Source: Streptomyces sp. GC420 (GTDB taxonomy: Bacteria > Actinomycetota > Actinomycetes > Streptomycetales > Streptomycetaceae). Taken from it: a stretch of 64,000 nt of DNA. The number at the start of each line of letters is the position of its first letter. The first letter of the stretch is position 1. Below the pieces are notes generated by a model, which had not been told where the DNA came from, searched no databases, and saw only the letters and a program-made list of their open reading frames with translations. The DNA is taken from assembly GCF_009916105.1 (NCBI RefSeq), contig NZ_JAAAXQ010000001.1, positions 34,179 through 98,178 of the forward strand, in the 5' to 3' direction. The position numbers and the translations under genes were made by a program. Shown piece after piece: positions 51,591 to 60,523 of this stretch.

Positions 51591-52976
51591 ATGCCCATGG
51601 GTCACACGGCCACGCAACAGGCCGGCTCCGGCGGCCTCAAAGCGACCGAGCACCGCCTGGCCAACGGCCTGCGCGTGGTGCTGTCCGAAGACCATCTGAC
51701 GCCGGTGGCGGCGGTGTGCCTCTGGTACGACGTCGGCTCGCGCCACGAGGTGAAGGGCCGGACGGGTCTGGCCCACCTCTTCGAGCACCTGATGTTCCAG
51801 GGCTCCGCCAACGTCAGGGGCAACGGTCACTTCGAGCTCGTGCAGGGCGCGGGCGGCTCGCTCAACGGCACCACCAGCTTCGAGCGCACCAACTACTTCG
51901 AGACCATGCCCGCCCACCAGCTCGAGCTCGCGCTCTGGCTGGAGGCCGACCGCATGGGCAGCCTGCTCGCCGCACTCGACCAGGAGTCGCTGGACAACCA
52001 GCGGGACGTGGTCAAGAACGAGCGCCGCCAGCGGTACGACAACGTCCCCTACGGGACCGCCTTCGAGAAGCTGACCGCCCTGGCCTACCCCGACGGCCAC
52101 CCGTACCACCACACGCCGATCGGCTCGATGGCCGACCTGGACGCCGCCTCCCTCGAGGACGCCCGGAACTTCTTCCGCACCTACTACGCGCCGAACAACG
52201 CGGTCCTGTCCGTCGTCGGCGACATCGACCCCGAGGAGACCCTGGGCTGGATCGAGAAGTACTTCGGCTCGATCCCCGCCCACGACGGCAAGCAGCCGCC
52301 GCGCGACGGCACGCTCCCCGACATCATCGGCGAGCAACTGCGCGAGGAGATCCGCGAGGACGTCCCGGCGCGCGCGCTGATGGCCGCCTACCGGCTGCCG
52401 CACGACGGCGCCCGGGAGGCCGACGCCGCGGACCTCGCGCTCACCGTCCTCGGCGGCGGCGAGTCCTCCCGCCTCCACAACAGGCTGGTGCGCCGCGACC
52501 GTACCGCGGTGGCGGCCGGGTTCGGCCTGCTGCGGCTGGCCGGGGCACCCTCGCTCGGCTGGCTCGACGTGAAGTTCTCCGGCGGGGTCGACTTCGCCGG
52601 CGTCGAGTCCGCCGTCGACGAGGAGCTGGCCCGTTTCGCGGCCGAGGGACCCACGCCCGAGGAGATGGAGCGCGCGCAGGCCCAGCTGGAGCGCGAGTGG
52701 CTCGACCGGCTCGGCACCGTCGCCGGCCGCGCCGACGAACTGTGCAGGTACGCCGTGCTGTTCGGCGACCCCCAGCTGGCGCTGACCGCAGTCGGACGGG
52801 TCCTCGACGTGTCCGCGGAGGAGGTGCAGGCGGTCGCCAGGGCCCGGCTGCGCCCCGACAACCGCGCGGTCCTCGTGTACGAGCCGACCGCCCCGGCGGA
52901 GGACGCCGCAGGCGAGGCCACCGAGGACGCGACCGAGCAGGCCGAGACCCAGCAGGCAGAGGAGACGGACCGGTGA
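51591..52976 (+). CDS. M16 zinc metallopeptidase, catalytic subunit
   Basis: ATG 51591 with GAAGGGA upstream gives 461 aa. The inverted zinc motif HLFEH is at residues 62-66, and the third ligand is probably E144 in VVKNERRQRYD. Both M16 half-domains are present (NGLRVVLSEDH at the start, LGGGESSRLHNRLVRRD in the second). It overlaps the next gene, a non-zinc M16 protein, by 4 bp (GTGA), so the two likely form an alpha-beta dimer like bacterial MPP-type peptidases. The Glu/Ala-rich tail is low complexity. No signal peptide, so it is cytoplasmic; it probably degrades peptides. Confidence 0.9.
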   Translation: MPMGHTATQQAGSGGLKATEHRLANGLRVVLSEDHLTPVAAVCLWYDVGSRHEVKGRTGLAHLFEHLMFQGSANVRGNGHFELVQGAGGSLNGTTSFERTNYFETMPAHQLELALWLEADRMGSLLAALDQESLDNQRDVVKNERRQRYDNVPYGTAFEKLTALAYPDGHPYHHTPIGSMADLDAASLEDARNFFRTYYAPNNAVLSVVGDIDPEETLGWIEKYFGSIPAHDGKQPPRDGTLPDIIGEQLREEIREDVPARALMAAYRLPHDGAREADAADLALTVLGGGESSRLHNRLVRRDRTAVAAGFGLLRLAGAPSLGWLDVKFSGGVDFAGVESAVDEELARFAAEGPTPEEMERAQAQLEREWLDRLGTVAGRADELCRYAVLFGDPQLALTAVGRVLDVSAEEVQAVARARLRPDNRAVLVYEPTAPAEDAAGEATEDATEQAETQQAEETDR

Positions 52977-54364
52977 GTGACGCCGCAGCCGCAACCATGG
53001 AGTTCCACCCGCAGCCGCAGCCCGGTGTCGCCAAGCCCTGGGCCTTCCCGGCGCCCGAGCGCGGCACGCTCGACAACGGTCTCACCGTGCTGCACTGCCA
53101 CCGCCCCGGCCAGCAGGTCGTCGCGGTCGAAATGCTGCTGGACGCCCCGCTAGACGCCGAGCCCGAAGGTCTCGACGGCGTAGCGACGATCATGGCCCGT
53201 GCCCTGTCCGAGGGCACGGACAAGCACACCGCCGAGGAGTTCGCGGCCGAGCTGGAGCGCTGCGGCGCCACCCTCGACGCGCACGCCGACCACCCCGGCG
53301 TCCGGGTCTCCCTGGAGGTCCCGGCCTCCCGGCTCGCCAAGGCGCTCGGCCTGGTGGCCGACGCCCTGCGCGCCCCCGCCTTCGCCGAGAGCGAGGTGGA
53401 GCGGCTGGTGCGCAACCGGCTGGACGAGATCCCGCACGAGACCGCGAACCCGGCGCGCCGCGCGGCCAAGGAACTCTCCAAGGAGCTGTTCCCCGCCACC
53501 TCCAGGATGTCCCGCCCCCGGCAGGGCACCGAGGAGACCGTGGAGCGCATCGACGCGGCCGCGGTCAGGGCCTTCTACGAGGCCCATGTGCGCCCCGCCA
53601 CCACCACCGCGGTGGTGGTCGGCGACCTGGCCGGACTCGACCTCGCCCAGATGCTCGGCGACACCCTCGGCGCCTGGAAGGGGGGCAGTGCCCAGCCGCG
53701 CCCCGTGCCGCCGGTGACCGCCGACGACACCGGCCGGGTGGTGATCGTGGATCGCCCGGGAGCCGTCCAGACGCAGCTGCTGATCGGCCGGATCGGCGCC
53801 GACCGGCACGACCGGGTCTGGCCCGCCCAGGTCCTCGGCACCTACTGCCTGGGCGGCACCCTCACCTCCCGCCTGGACCGTGTGCTGCGTGAGGAGAAGG
53901 GCTACACCTACGGCGTGCGCGCCTACAGCCAGGTGATGCGCTCCACGCCCGAGGGCACAGGCGCGGCGATGCTCGCCGTCAGCGGCTCGGTGGACACCGC
54001 GTCCACCGGACCGGCGCTCGAGGACCTGTGGAAGGTGCTGCGCACCCTCGCCGCCGAAGGGCTGACGGACACCGAGCGCGACGTGGCCGTGCAGAACCTC
54101 GTCGGGGTCGCCCCGCTGAAGTTCGAGACCGCGGCCGCGGTGGCGGGCACGCTGGCGGACCAGGTCGAGCAGCACCTCCCGGACGACTTCCAGGCGCAGT
54201 TGTACGTGCGCCTGGCGGAGACCGGCACGGTGGAGGCGACGGCGGCGGCCGTGAACGCCTTCCCGGTGGACCGCCTGGTGACGATCCTCGTCGGTGACGC
54301 CGCGCAGATCGAGGCGCCCGTCAGGGCCCTCGGAATCGGTGAAGTGACCGTCGTCCCCGGCTAG
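52973..54364 (+). CDS. M16 peptidase-like protein, non-zinc subunit
   Basis: GTG 52973 overlaps the upstream stop; GGAGACGG serves as RBS; 463 aa. It has the M16 fold (RGTLDNGLTVLHCHRPG...), but the zinc motif is absent: the corresponding helix reads GVATIMARALSEG. The second half keeps the substrate-binding Arg/Tyr pair in SRLDRVLREEKGYTYGVRAYS (near residues 300-315). This division of labour, zinc site in one subunit and R/Y pair in the other, is known for heterodimeric M16B enzymes. It is followed by a terminator with a T-run. Confidence 0.88.
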   Translation: MSDAAAATMEFHPQPQPGVAKPWAFPAPERGTLDNGLTVLHCHRPGQQVVAVEMLLDAPLDAEPEGLDGVATIMARALSEGTDKHTAEEFAAELERCGATLDAHADHPGVRVSLEVPASRLAKALGLVADALRAPAFAESEVERLVRNRLDEIPHETANPARRAAKELSKELFPATSRMSRPRQGTEETVERIDAAAVRAFYEAHVRPATTTAVVVGDLAGLDLAQMLGDTLGAWKGGSAQPRPVPPVTADDTGRVVIVDRPGAVQTQLLIGRIGADRHDRVWPAQVLGTYCLGGTLTSRLDRVLREEKGYTYGVRAYSQVMRSTPEGTGAAMLAVSGSVDTASTGPALEDLWKVLRTLAAEGLTDTERDVAVQNLVGVAPLKFETAAAVAGTLADQVEQHLPDDFQAQLYVRLAETGTVEATAAAVNAFPVDRLVTILVGDAAQIEAPVRALGIGEVTVVPG

Positions 54365-54412
54365 TCGCACCGTCCGCGCCGGCTCGCCGGACGGAAGACA
54401 AGGGGACAAATG

Positions 54413-54464
54413 GGACCCTGACAGCTCCTGAGTTGTCGGGGTCCTTCCCTTTGCCCGATTTTTT
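54413..54464 (+). terminator. terminator of M16 operon with T6 tail
   Basis: An 11-bp stem with one G-T pair (54413-54423 with 54434-54444), followed after 14 nt by TTTTTT (54459-54464). An additional hairpin CCGTCCG/CGGACGG lies at 54370-54394. Confidence 0.75.
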
Positions 54465-54589
54465 GTCCACTTTGCGGTGGAGGTTGCCCGTCTGGGCTGT
54501 GGGCTGCACTACAAAAGCCGGAATCGGTTTGGTGATCGACGCTTGTCCCACTTAGCGTCGTCCGGGCTGTCCGCCAGCAGTACGCCGCA

Positions 54590-54770
54590 TCCGCGGCACG
54601 GGCAGCCATCGCCGAGTCCCCGTCGGGCGCGAGCCCGGGGAGCCGGGGACCCGTGTCCCTGGGGTGAATCGGGCGCGGTGGAGAGCCACTTCACGACAAC
54701 GACGCCCGTAGGAGACCTTCCTGCTCCGAACCCGTCAGCTAACCCGGTAGGCGAGAAGGAAGGAAAGGAC
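54590..54770 (+). ncRNA. c-di-AMP riboswitch (ydaO/yuaA type)
   Basis: The leader of the M23 peptidase carries conserved pieces of the ydaO class in order: GCCGAGTCCCCG (from 54611), GGGGTGAATCGGGC (54661 on), GTAGGAGACCTTCCTGC (about 54708), CGAACCCGTCAGCTAACC and GGTAGGCG, then GAAGGAAGGAAA. Streptomyces cell-wall hydrolase genes (rpfA, M23 peptidases) commonly have this element; c-di-AMP binding lowers expression. End positions are approximate. Confidence 0.85.
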
Positions 54771-54780
54771 CAGCCACTTC

Positions 54781-55578
54781 ATGGCGTTCACCCGAACCAC
54801 CGGGAAGCACCGCCGTCCCACCCGGCCGAGCCGGCGCAGCGCGAACCTCGCGGGCGTCGCCGCACTCACCACCACCGGCGTAGTCGGAGCCCTCTCGGGG
54901 CCCGCCTCCGCCGCCGCGCCCGCGGCCGCCCCGTCCTTCGAGGACACCGGCCTGAACCGCGTCCTGGTCATCGGTGAGACCCTCGCCGACCAGATCGACG
55001 CCCAGGCGCAGGCCCAGCGGCAGGCGGCCGAGGAGGCGGCCGCGCAGGCGAAGGCCGAGGCGGAGGCGAAGAAGAAGGCCGAGGAGGCCCGCCGCAAGGC
55101 CGAGGCGAGGGCCAAGGCCGAGCGCGAGGCGAAGGAGCGCGCCGCCCGCGCCACCGAGCGCCGCCTGCTGAACGCCTATGTCGCCCCGGTCGCGAGCGCC
55201 CTGGTCAGCACCTCCTACCAGGCCGGCGGAGCCGCCTGGTCCTCGGGCAGCCACACCGGCGTCGACTTCAGGGCCGCGTCCGGTACCTCCGTGCGCGCCG
55301 TCGGCGGGGGCACGGTCGTCGAGGCCGGATGGGGCGGGGCGTACGGCAACAACATCGTGATCAAGATGAACGACGGCACGTACACGCAGTACGCCCACCT
55401 GTCGTCCGTCGGAGTCACGGTCGGCCAGACGGTCGCCCCGGGGCAGCAGATAGGCCTGTCCGGGTCCACCGGGAACTCCAGCGGCCCGCACCTGCACTTC
55501 GAGGCCCGCACCTCGCCCGAGTACGGCTCGGACATCGACCCCCTGGCCTACCTCCGGTCGCACGGCGTCAGCGTCTGA
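54781..55578 (+). CDS. secreted M23 (LytM) peptidoglycan endopeptidase
   Basis: The 265-aa preprotein begins at ATG 54781. A basic N terminus and signal peptide (SANLAGVAALTTTGVVGALSG..., cleavage near ASAAAP) are followed by an Ala/Glu/Lys coiled coil (about 75-125). The LytM domain has zinc ligands in SHTGVDFRA (His, Asp) and GPHLHFEAR (His-x-His), plus GNNIVIKMNDG and YAHLSS. It cleaves peptidoglycan cross-links during growth or germination. Control by the c-di-AMP riboswitch in its leader is likely. A 13-bp terminator follows. Confidence 0.92.
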   Translation: MAFTRTTGKHRRPTRPSRRSANLAGVAALTTTGVVGALSGPASAAAPAAAPSFEDTGLNRVLVIGETLADQIDAQAQAQRQAAEEAAAQAKAEAEAKKKAEEARRKAEARAKAEREAKERAARATERRLLNAYVAPVASALVSTSYQAGGAAWSSGSHTGVDFRAASGTSVRAVGGGTVVEAGWGGAYGNNIVIKMNDGTYTQYAHLSSVGVTVGQTVAPGQQIGLSGSTGNSSGPHLHFEARTSPEYGSDIDPLAYLRSHGVSV

Positions 55579-55683
55579 CACCCGCGACGGGCGCGTTGCG
55601 TCCGCCCGGTCCGTGCACTCCCGTGTCCGCCGCGGTTGTCCGCGTCCGCGTGGCCGCTCGTTCCGCGAGAACGCTTCCGGTCT

Positions 55684-55719
55684 CCGAAGGCCCCGGTTTC
55701 CCCCCGCCGGGGCCTTCGG
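55684..55719 (+). terminator. M23 gene terminator
   Basis: CCGAAGGCCCCGG (55684-55696) pairs perfectly with CCGGGGCCTTCGG (55707-55719); 10-nt loop. Confidence 0.85.
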
Positions 55720-55851
55720 TGTGCTCAAGTTCTGGCCAAAAGATATACATGGTTTGCCGCCCGCCGTCGGAAATTCCGTCTCCGTGCCATAGAGTCACTG
55801 AACAGGCGTCAATCGGCCGCGTTACGCGGAGATTAAAGCGGAGGTTGGGCA

Positions 55852-56529
55852 ATGCGCATTCCTGCGCACGCGGTATGCACGGCAATCCGCGACGACATCG
55901 TCTCCGGCACCTACGAGCGCGGCAGCAGACTCACCGAGGAACTGCTCGCGCGCCGGTACGGGGTGTCGCGCGTGCCCGTGCGAGAGGCCCTGCGCACCCT
56001 GGAGTCCGAGGGCTTCGTCGTCACCCGCCGGCACGCCGGCGCCTGCGTCGCGGAGCCCACCGAGCAGGAGGCGGCCGACCTGCTGGAGATCCGGACGCTG
56101 CTGGAGCCGCTGAGCGCGGCACGCGCCGCCCAGCGGCGTACCGAGGCCCACCTGAAGGTGCTGCGCGGCCTGGTCAGGCTGGGTCAGGAGCGGGCCAGAC
56201 GGGGCCAGGGCGAGGATCTGCGCTCGTTGGGGGGCTGGTTCCACGAGACGCTCGCCCAGGCCTCGGGAAGCCCCGGCCTGACCGCGATGCTGGCCCAGCT
56301 GCGCCACAAGATCGCCTGGATGTACTCCGTGGACGCCTCCACCCGGCCGGTTGAGGCATGGGCCGAGCACGGCGCCATCGTGGACGCGGTGGCGCGCGGC
56401 GACGCCGAACGGGCAAGGGCGGTCACCGCGCAGCACGCGGAACGGTGGCTGTCCTCCCACCGGCTGCGCCGCCCGGCGGCCGTGAGGACCTCGCAACATT
56501 CCGTAAACACGGCGGGCGTCCCCAATTAA
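55852..56529 (+). CDS. GntR family regulator with FCD domain
   Basis: ATG 55852 with GGAGG upstream gives 225 aa. The winged helix (residues about 5-70) contains TAIRDDIVSGTYERGSRLTEELLARR and SRVPVREALRTLESEGFV. The FCD domain (about 75-205) has LLEIRTLLEPLSAARAA and EAWAEHGAIVDAVARGD with a metal-site His. Flanking DNA on both sides is less G/C-rich than average. Target genes are unknown; ptsH converges from the right. Confidence 0.9.
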   Translation: MRIPAHAVCTAIRDDIVSGTYERGSRLTEELLARRYGVSRVPVREALRTLESEGFVVTRRHAGACVAEPTEQEAADLLEIRTLLEPLSAARAAQRRTEAHLKVLRGLVRLGQERARRGQGEDLRSLGGWFHETLAQASGSPGLTAMLAQLRHKIAWMYSVDASTRPVEAWAEHGAIVDAVARGDAERARAVTAQHAERWLSSHRLRRPAAVRTSQHSVNTAGVPN

Positions 56530-56679
56530 CAATGACGCCGTATACAAAGAGGAAGCATTTCGGCGGCTTTCTTCGTGCTGCCCGAATAAATGTTTCCGCG
56601 GTCAGGGTCGAACTGTGCCCTGCCATTCGCTCCGGGTGGTACCAGGTAAATGGTGGGGACCCGCGGCCCGAAAAGGTGA

Positions 56680-56717
56680 AGCCGCGGCGGTGGCGGTGAA
56701 ATGCCACTGCCGCGGCT
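56680..56717. terminator. terminator between gntR-type gene and ptsH
   Basis: A 15-bp stem with one G-T pair (56680-56694 with 56703-56717) and an 8-nt loop, between convergent genes. Confidence 0.8.
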
Positions 56718-56747
56718 GCGCCGTGCGGAGCCCGGAACCGAATGGGC

Positions 56748-57029
56748 TCAGACGGTCTCCGGAAGCTCTTCGAGTCCCTCGGCGACCAGCTTTGCCAGCC
56801 GGTCGAGCGCGGCCTCCGCGTCCTCGGCGTCCGACGCCAGGACGATCTCCTCGCCGCCCTGTGCGCCCAGGCCGAGGACCCCGAGCATCGAGGCGGCGTT
56901 GACCGGGGTGCCGTCCGCCTTGGCGATGGTGACGGGGACGCCGGCGGCCGCGGCCGCACGGACGAAGATGGAGGCGGGGCGGGCGTGCAGGCCCTCGGCC
57001 CAGCCGACGTTGACGCGGCGCTCAGCCAT
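56748..57029 (-). CDS. ptsH: phosphocarrier protein HPr
   Basis: The 93-aa protein starts at ATG 57029 with GAAGGG upstream. It carries the phospho-His loop GLHARPA with His15, and the second regulatory-site region AASMLGVLGL with a Ser at 47 (the Ser46 equivalent). HPr relays phosphate from enzyme I to sugar-specific enzyme II. No ptsI or crr is adjacent, as usual in Streptomyces. It is divergent from the acetyltransferase gene. Confidence 0.96.
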   Translation of the reverse strand: MAERRVNVGWAEGLHARPASIFVRAAAAAGVPVTIAKADGTPVNAASMLGVLGLGAQGGEEIVLASDAEDAEAALDRLAKLVAEGLEELPETV

Positions 57030-57148
57030 GGTGTTGCCCTTCGGGTTGCTCACATGTTGTCTAGACCAGTGTCTCATGCGGTCGCGCGGGCACGGGCGAA
57101 CGGGTCGGCCGGAACGGGCCCCCGGACGGTGCGTCCCGGGCCGCGGAG

Positions 57149-57231
57149 GTCCGCAGGGGTCCGCAGAGGTCCGGGACGTCCGCACGGTCCGCAGGGGCCC
57201 GCCGTGTCCGCAGGGGGCCGCCGTGTCCGCA
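57149..57231. repeat. six GTCCGCA heptamers in ptsH/acetyltransferase intergenic region
   Basis: GTCCGCA occurs at 57149, 57159, 57178, 57187, 57206 and 57225, within 83 bp and at 9-19 bp intervals. The whole 310-bp intergenic region (57030-57339) is otherwise G/C-rich with no gene. The same heptamer recurs between parC and the M16 genes. Confidence 0.7.
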
Positions 57232-57326
57232 CGGTCCCCTCGCAGAGTACGTCGCGTGCGCCCGGGCAGCCCCGGTCCGGCCGCGTCACCGGGCGCCCAA
57301 GCGCCCCGCGCCACCCGAACGCCCCG

Positions 57327-57332
57327 TACGCT
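57327..57332 (+). promoter_or_regulatory. -10 element TACGCT, leaderless start
   Basis: TACGCT is 7 nt before the ATG at 57340; no RBS. Confidence 0.55.
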
Positions 57333-57339
57333 GACCTTC

Positions 57340-60282
57340 ATGCAGAGCCCGTCGGAGCACGCGTACCCGGATCACTGGGAAGCCGATGTGGTCCTGCGCG
57401 ACGGCGGGACGGCCCGGATCCGTCCCATCACCCCGGACGACGCGCAGCGGCTGGTCGACTTCTACGAGCAGGTCTCGGACGAATCGAAGTACTACCGCTT
57501 CTTCGCCCCGTACCCCCACCTCTCCGACCGTGACGTGCACCGTTTCACGCACCACGACTACGTGGACCGGGTGGGCCTCGCGGCCGTCGTGGGCGACGAG
57601 TTCATCGCCACCGTGCGCTACGACCGGATCGGCCCCGACGGCACGCCCGCGGCCGCGCCCGCCGACGAGGCCGAGGTCGCCTTCCTGGTCCAGGACGACC
57701 ACCAGGGCAGGGGGCTGGCCTCCGCGCTGCTCGAACACATCGCGGCCGTCGCCCGCGAGCGCGGCATCAGGCGGTTCGCCGCCGAGGTGCTGCCCAACAA
57801 CCTCAAGATGATCAAGGTGTTCACGGACGCCGGCTACAGCCAGAAGCGCAGCTTCGAGGACGGCGTCGTCCACCTCGAGTTCGGCCTCGAACCCACGGAC
57901 CGCTCCCTCGCCGTGCAGCGCGCTCGCGAGCAGCGCGCCGAGGCGCGCTCCGTCCAGCGGCTGCTCGCTCCCGGCACGGTCGCCGTGATCGGCGCCGGCC
58001 GTGCCCCCGGAGGGGTCGGACGCGCGGTGCTCCGCAACCTGCTCGACTCCGGCTTCACCGGCCGGGTGTACGCCGTGAACCGGTCCCTCCCGCCCGACCG
58101 TACGGAGATCGAAGGCGTGCCCGCCTTCAGGTCCGTCGGGGACATCGGCGAGCACATCGACCTCGCCGTCGTCTCCGTCCCGGCCGACCGGGTCCCCGCG
58201 GTCGTCGCCGACTGCGGCGAGCACGGCGTGCAGGGCCTGCTCGTCCTCTCCGCCGGCTACGCCGAGCAGGGCTCCGGAGGCAGGGAACGGCAGCGGGACC
58301 TCGTACGGCAGGCCCGGTCGTACGGGATGCGGATCATCGGTCCCAACGCCTTCGGGGTCATCAACACCGCGCGGGGCGTCCGGCTGAACGCCTCACTGGC
58401 GCCCGAACTGCCCCGCCCGGGACGGCTGGGCCTGTTCACCCAGTCCGGCGCCATCGGCATCGCCCTGCTGTCCGGACTGCACCGCCGCGGCGCCGGCCTG
58501 TCCACGTTCATCTCGGCCGGCAACCGGGCGGACGTCTCCGGAAACGACCTGCTCCAGTACTGGTACGAGGACCCCGACACCGACATCGCGCTGATGTACC
58601 TGGAGTCCATCGGCAACCCGCGCAAGTTCAGCCGGCTCGCCCGGCGCACCGCCGCGGTCAAGCCGGTGGTCGTCGTCAAGGGCGCCCGGCACAGCGGCAG
58701 CGCCCCGCCGGGACACGCGGTGCCCACGGCACGCATCCCCGACGCCACCGTCTCCGCGCTCTTCCGCCAGGCCGGCGTCATCCGTGTGGACACCGTCACC
58801 GAACTCGTCGACGCCGGTCTGCTGCTCGCCGGCCAGCCCCTGCCGGCGGGCCCGCGCGTCGCGATCCTCGGCAACTCCGAGTCACTGGGCCTGCTCACCT
58901 ACGACGCCTGCCTCACCGAGGGCCTGCGGCCCCGTCCGCCCCTCGACCTCACCACGGCCGCGATGCCGGCCGACTTCCGCGACGCCCTGACCGACGCCCT
59001 GGCGGACGACGGCTGTGACGCCGTCGTCATCACGGCCATCCCATGGGTCGGCCAGGACGGTGCCCAGACCGACTCCGGGATCGCCGAGTCCCTCGCCGCG
59101 GCGCTGCGCGAGGCGGTCGACGCCGCGACGGCCTCCGGCGGACGCGCCGCCGCCAAGCCTGTCGCCGTCGTGCACGTCGAGATCGGCGGCCTGGCCGAGG
59201 CGCTGGGCGCCGCCAGGGCCACCGCCCCGCGCGGCGGTCCCAGGACGGCCACCGCCGCCACGGGGTCCGCGGCCCGCCCCGCGGGCACGCCGTCACCGGC
59301 CGCGCCTGCGCCCAGTGGCTCCGGGGAAGCCGGGGCCGGAGGCGGCTCCCAGGTGCCCGGCCCCGGTGGCGGGTCCGGGGAACCAGCGGGTGCCACGGAC
59401 GCCGCACCCCTCACCGACCACTGCATCCCCGCCTATCCGTCCGCCGAAAGGGCCGTGCGCGCACTGGCGGAGGCCGTCCGCTACGCCCGGTGGCGGCGGG
59501 ACTCCGCGGAGCCCGGGCGAGTGCCCGAGTACGAGGACATCGACGAGGCCGGGGCCGCGGAACGCATCGCGGAGTTGCTGGAAGGGGCCGACAGGGGGCT
59601 CACGCTCGGCGCGGCCGACGCCCTCGATCTGCTGGGCCGGTACGGCATCCCGGTGACACCCGTGCTCGCGGCCCCCGACGCCGACGCGGCCGTCGCGGCG
59701 GCGGCCCGGCTCGACTACCCCGTGGCGCTGAAGACGACCGCCCCGCATCTGCGGCACCGGGCCGACCTCGGCGGCGTACGGCTCGACCTGGCGAACGACG
59801 CCCAGCTGCGCCGGGCATTCGCCGAACTCACCGAATCGCTGGGGAAGCCGGAGGAGCTGACGCCGGTGGTGCAGGCGATGGTGCCGCGCGGGGTGGACAC
59901 CGTCGTGCGGGCGGTCATCGACCCGGCGGCCGGCGCCGTGCTCTCCTTCGGGCTGGCCGGCGCGCCGTCCGAGCTGCTCGGCGACACCGCGCACCGGCTG
60001 GTCCCGGCCACGGACCGGGACGCGGCCGAGCTGATCAGGTCCATCCGGGGCGCTCCGCTGCTGTTCGGCTGGCGGGGCTCGGCGCCGGTGGACACCGCCG
60101 CGCTCGAGGACCTGCTGCTGCGGGTGTCGCGGCTGGTCGACGACCATCCCGAGGTGGTGTCCGTCACCCTCGAACCGGTTGTCGTCGCCCCGCACGGGCT
60201 CTCCGTGCTCGGCGCCACGGTCCGGCTCGCGCCGCCCCCGGCCCGCACCGACCTCGGACCGCGCCGCCTCCCCAGCTACTGA
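57340..60282 (+). CDS. GNAT protein acetyltransferase fused to NDP-forming acyl-CoA ligase
   Basis: The 980-aa protein has an N-terminal GNAT domain (residues about 15-180; CoA loop VQDDHQGRGLASALL, AEVLPNNLKMIKVFTDAGY). A Rossmann CoA-binding domain follows (VAVIGAGRAPGGVG near 215), then the succinyl-CoA-ligase-like domains (FTQSGAIGIALLSG, SAGNRADVSGNDLLQYW). A Gly/Pro/Ala linker (about 625-690) precedes an ATP-grasp domain (DALDLLGRYGIPVTPV, YPVALKTTAPHLRHRAD). The order GNAT-ligase is inverted relative to E. coli Pat and matches S. lividans PatA, which acetylates and inactivates acetyl-CoA synthetase. Whether the ligase part is active is not evident. The start is leaderless. Confidence 0.88.
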   Translation: MQSPSEHAYPDHWEADVVLRDGGTARIRPITPDDAQRLVDFYEQVSDESKYYRFFAPYPHLSDRDVHRFTHHDYVDRVGLAAVVGDEFIATVRYDRIGPDGTPAAAPADEAEVAFLVQDDHQGRGLASALLEHIAAVARERGIRRFAAEVLPNNLKMIKVFTDAGYSQKRSFEDGVVHLEFGLEPTDRSLAVQRAREQRAEARSVQRLLAPGTVAVIGAGRAPGGVGRAVLRNLLDSGFTGRVYAVNRSLPPDRTEIEGVPAFRSVGDIGEHIDLAVVSVPADRVPAVVADCGEHGVQGLLVLSAGYAEQGSGGRERQRDLVRQARSYGMRIIGPNAFGVINTARGVRLNASLAPELPRPGRLGLFTQSGAIGIALLSGLHRRGAGLSTFISAGNRADVSGNDLLQYWYEDPDTDIALMYLESIGNPRKFSRLARRTAAVKPVVVVKGARHSGSAPPGHAVPTARIPDATVSALFRQAGVIRVDTVTELVDAGLLLAGQPLPAGPRVAILGNSESLGLLTYDACLTEGLRPRPPLDLTTAAMPADFRDALTDALADDGCDAVVITAIPWVGQDGAQTDSGIAESLAAALREAVDAATASGGRAAAKPVAVVHVEIGGLAEALGAARATAPRGGPRTATAATGSAARPAGTPSPAAPAPSGSGEAGAGGGSQVPGPGGGSGEPAGATDAAPLTDHCIPAYPSAERAVRALAEAVRYARWRRDSAEPGRVPEYEDIDEAGAAERIAELLEGADRGLTLGAADALDLLGRYGIPVTPVLAAPDADAAVAAAARLDYPVALKTTAPHLRHRADLGGVRLDLANDAQLRRAFAELTESLGKPEELTPVVQAMVPRGVDTVVRAVIDPAAGAVLSFGLAGAPSELLGDTAHRLVPATDRDAAELIRSIRGAPLLFGWRGSAPVDTAALEDLLLRVSRLVDDHPEVVSVTLEPVVVAPHGLSVLGATVRLAPPPARTDLGPRRLPSY

Positions 60283-60511
60283 GGCGGTCCGCGCCGCTGC
60301 GGCCGTGCCCCCCGCGCCTGCAGCCGCACGGCGCCGCCCGCCCATCAGCCCGCAGGCCGCGGACCGCCCCGGCCTCACCGGCCGCCGCCGGCGGGGCCGG
60401 CCACCGGTGCCGCGCGGGTCGTCGGCGGCCTCCCCGGCCGTCCGGCGCACCGGACCGCTCCGGGCCGGCGTCCGCGGTGACGCAGGGGACGGCCGGGCCG
60501 TCGCGGCCCCG

Positions 60512-60517
60512 TAGGAT
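60512..60517 (+). promoter_or_regulatory. -10 element TAGGAT, leaderless start
   Basis: TAGGAT is 6 nt before the ATG at 60524; no RBS. The preceding 240 bp after the acetyltransferase stop show no gene. Confidence 0.65.
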
Positions 60518-60523
60518 GTCCGC

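Noticed and set aside
56532..56699. Small plus-strand frame MTPYTKRKHFGG... after the GntR gene
   Set aside because: No RBS or -10 spacing at the ATG, no recognisable family, and it runs into the terminator stem of ptsH.
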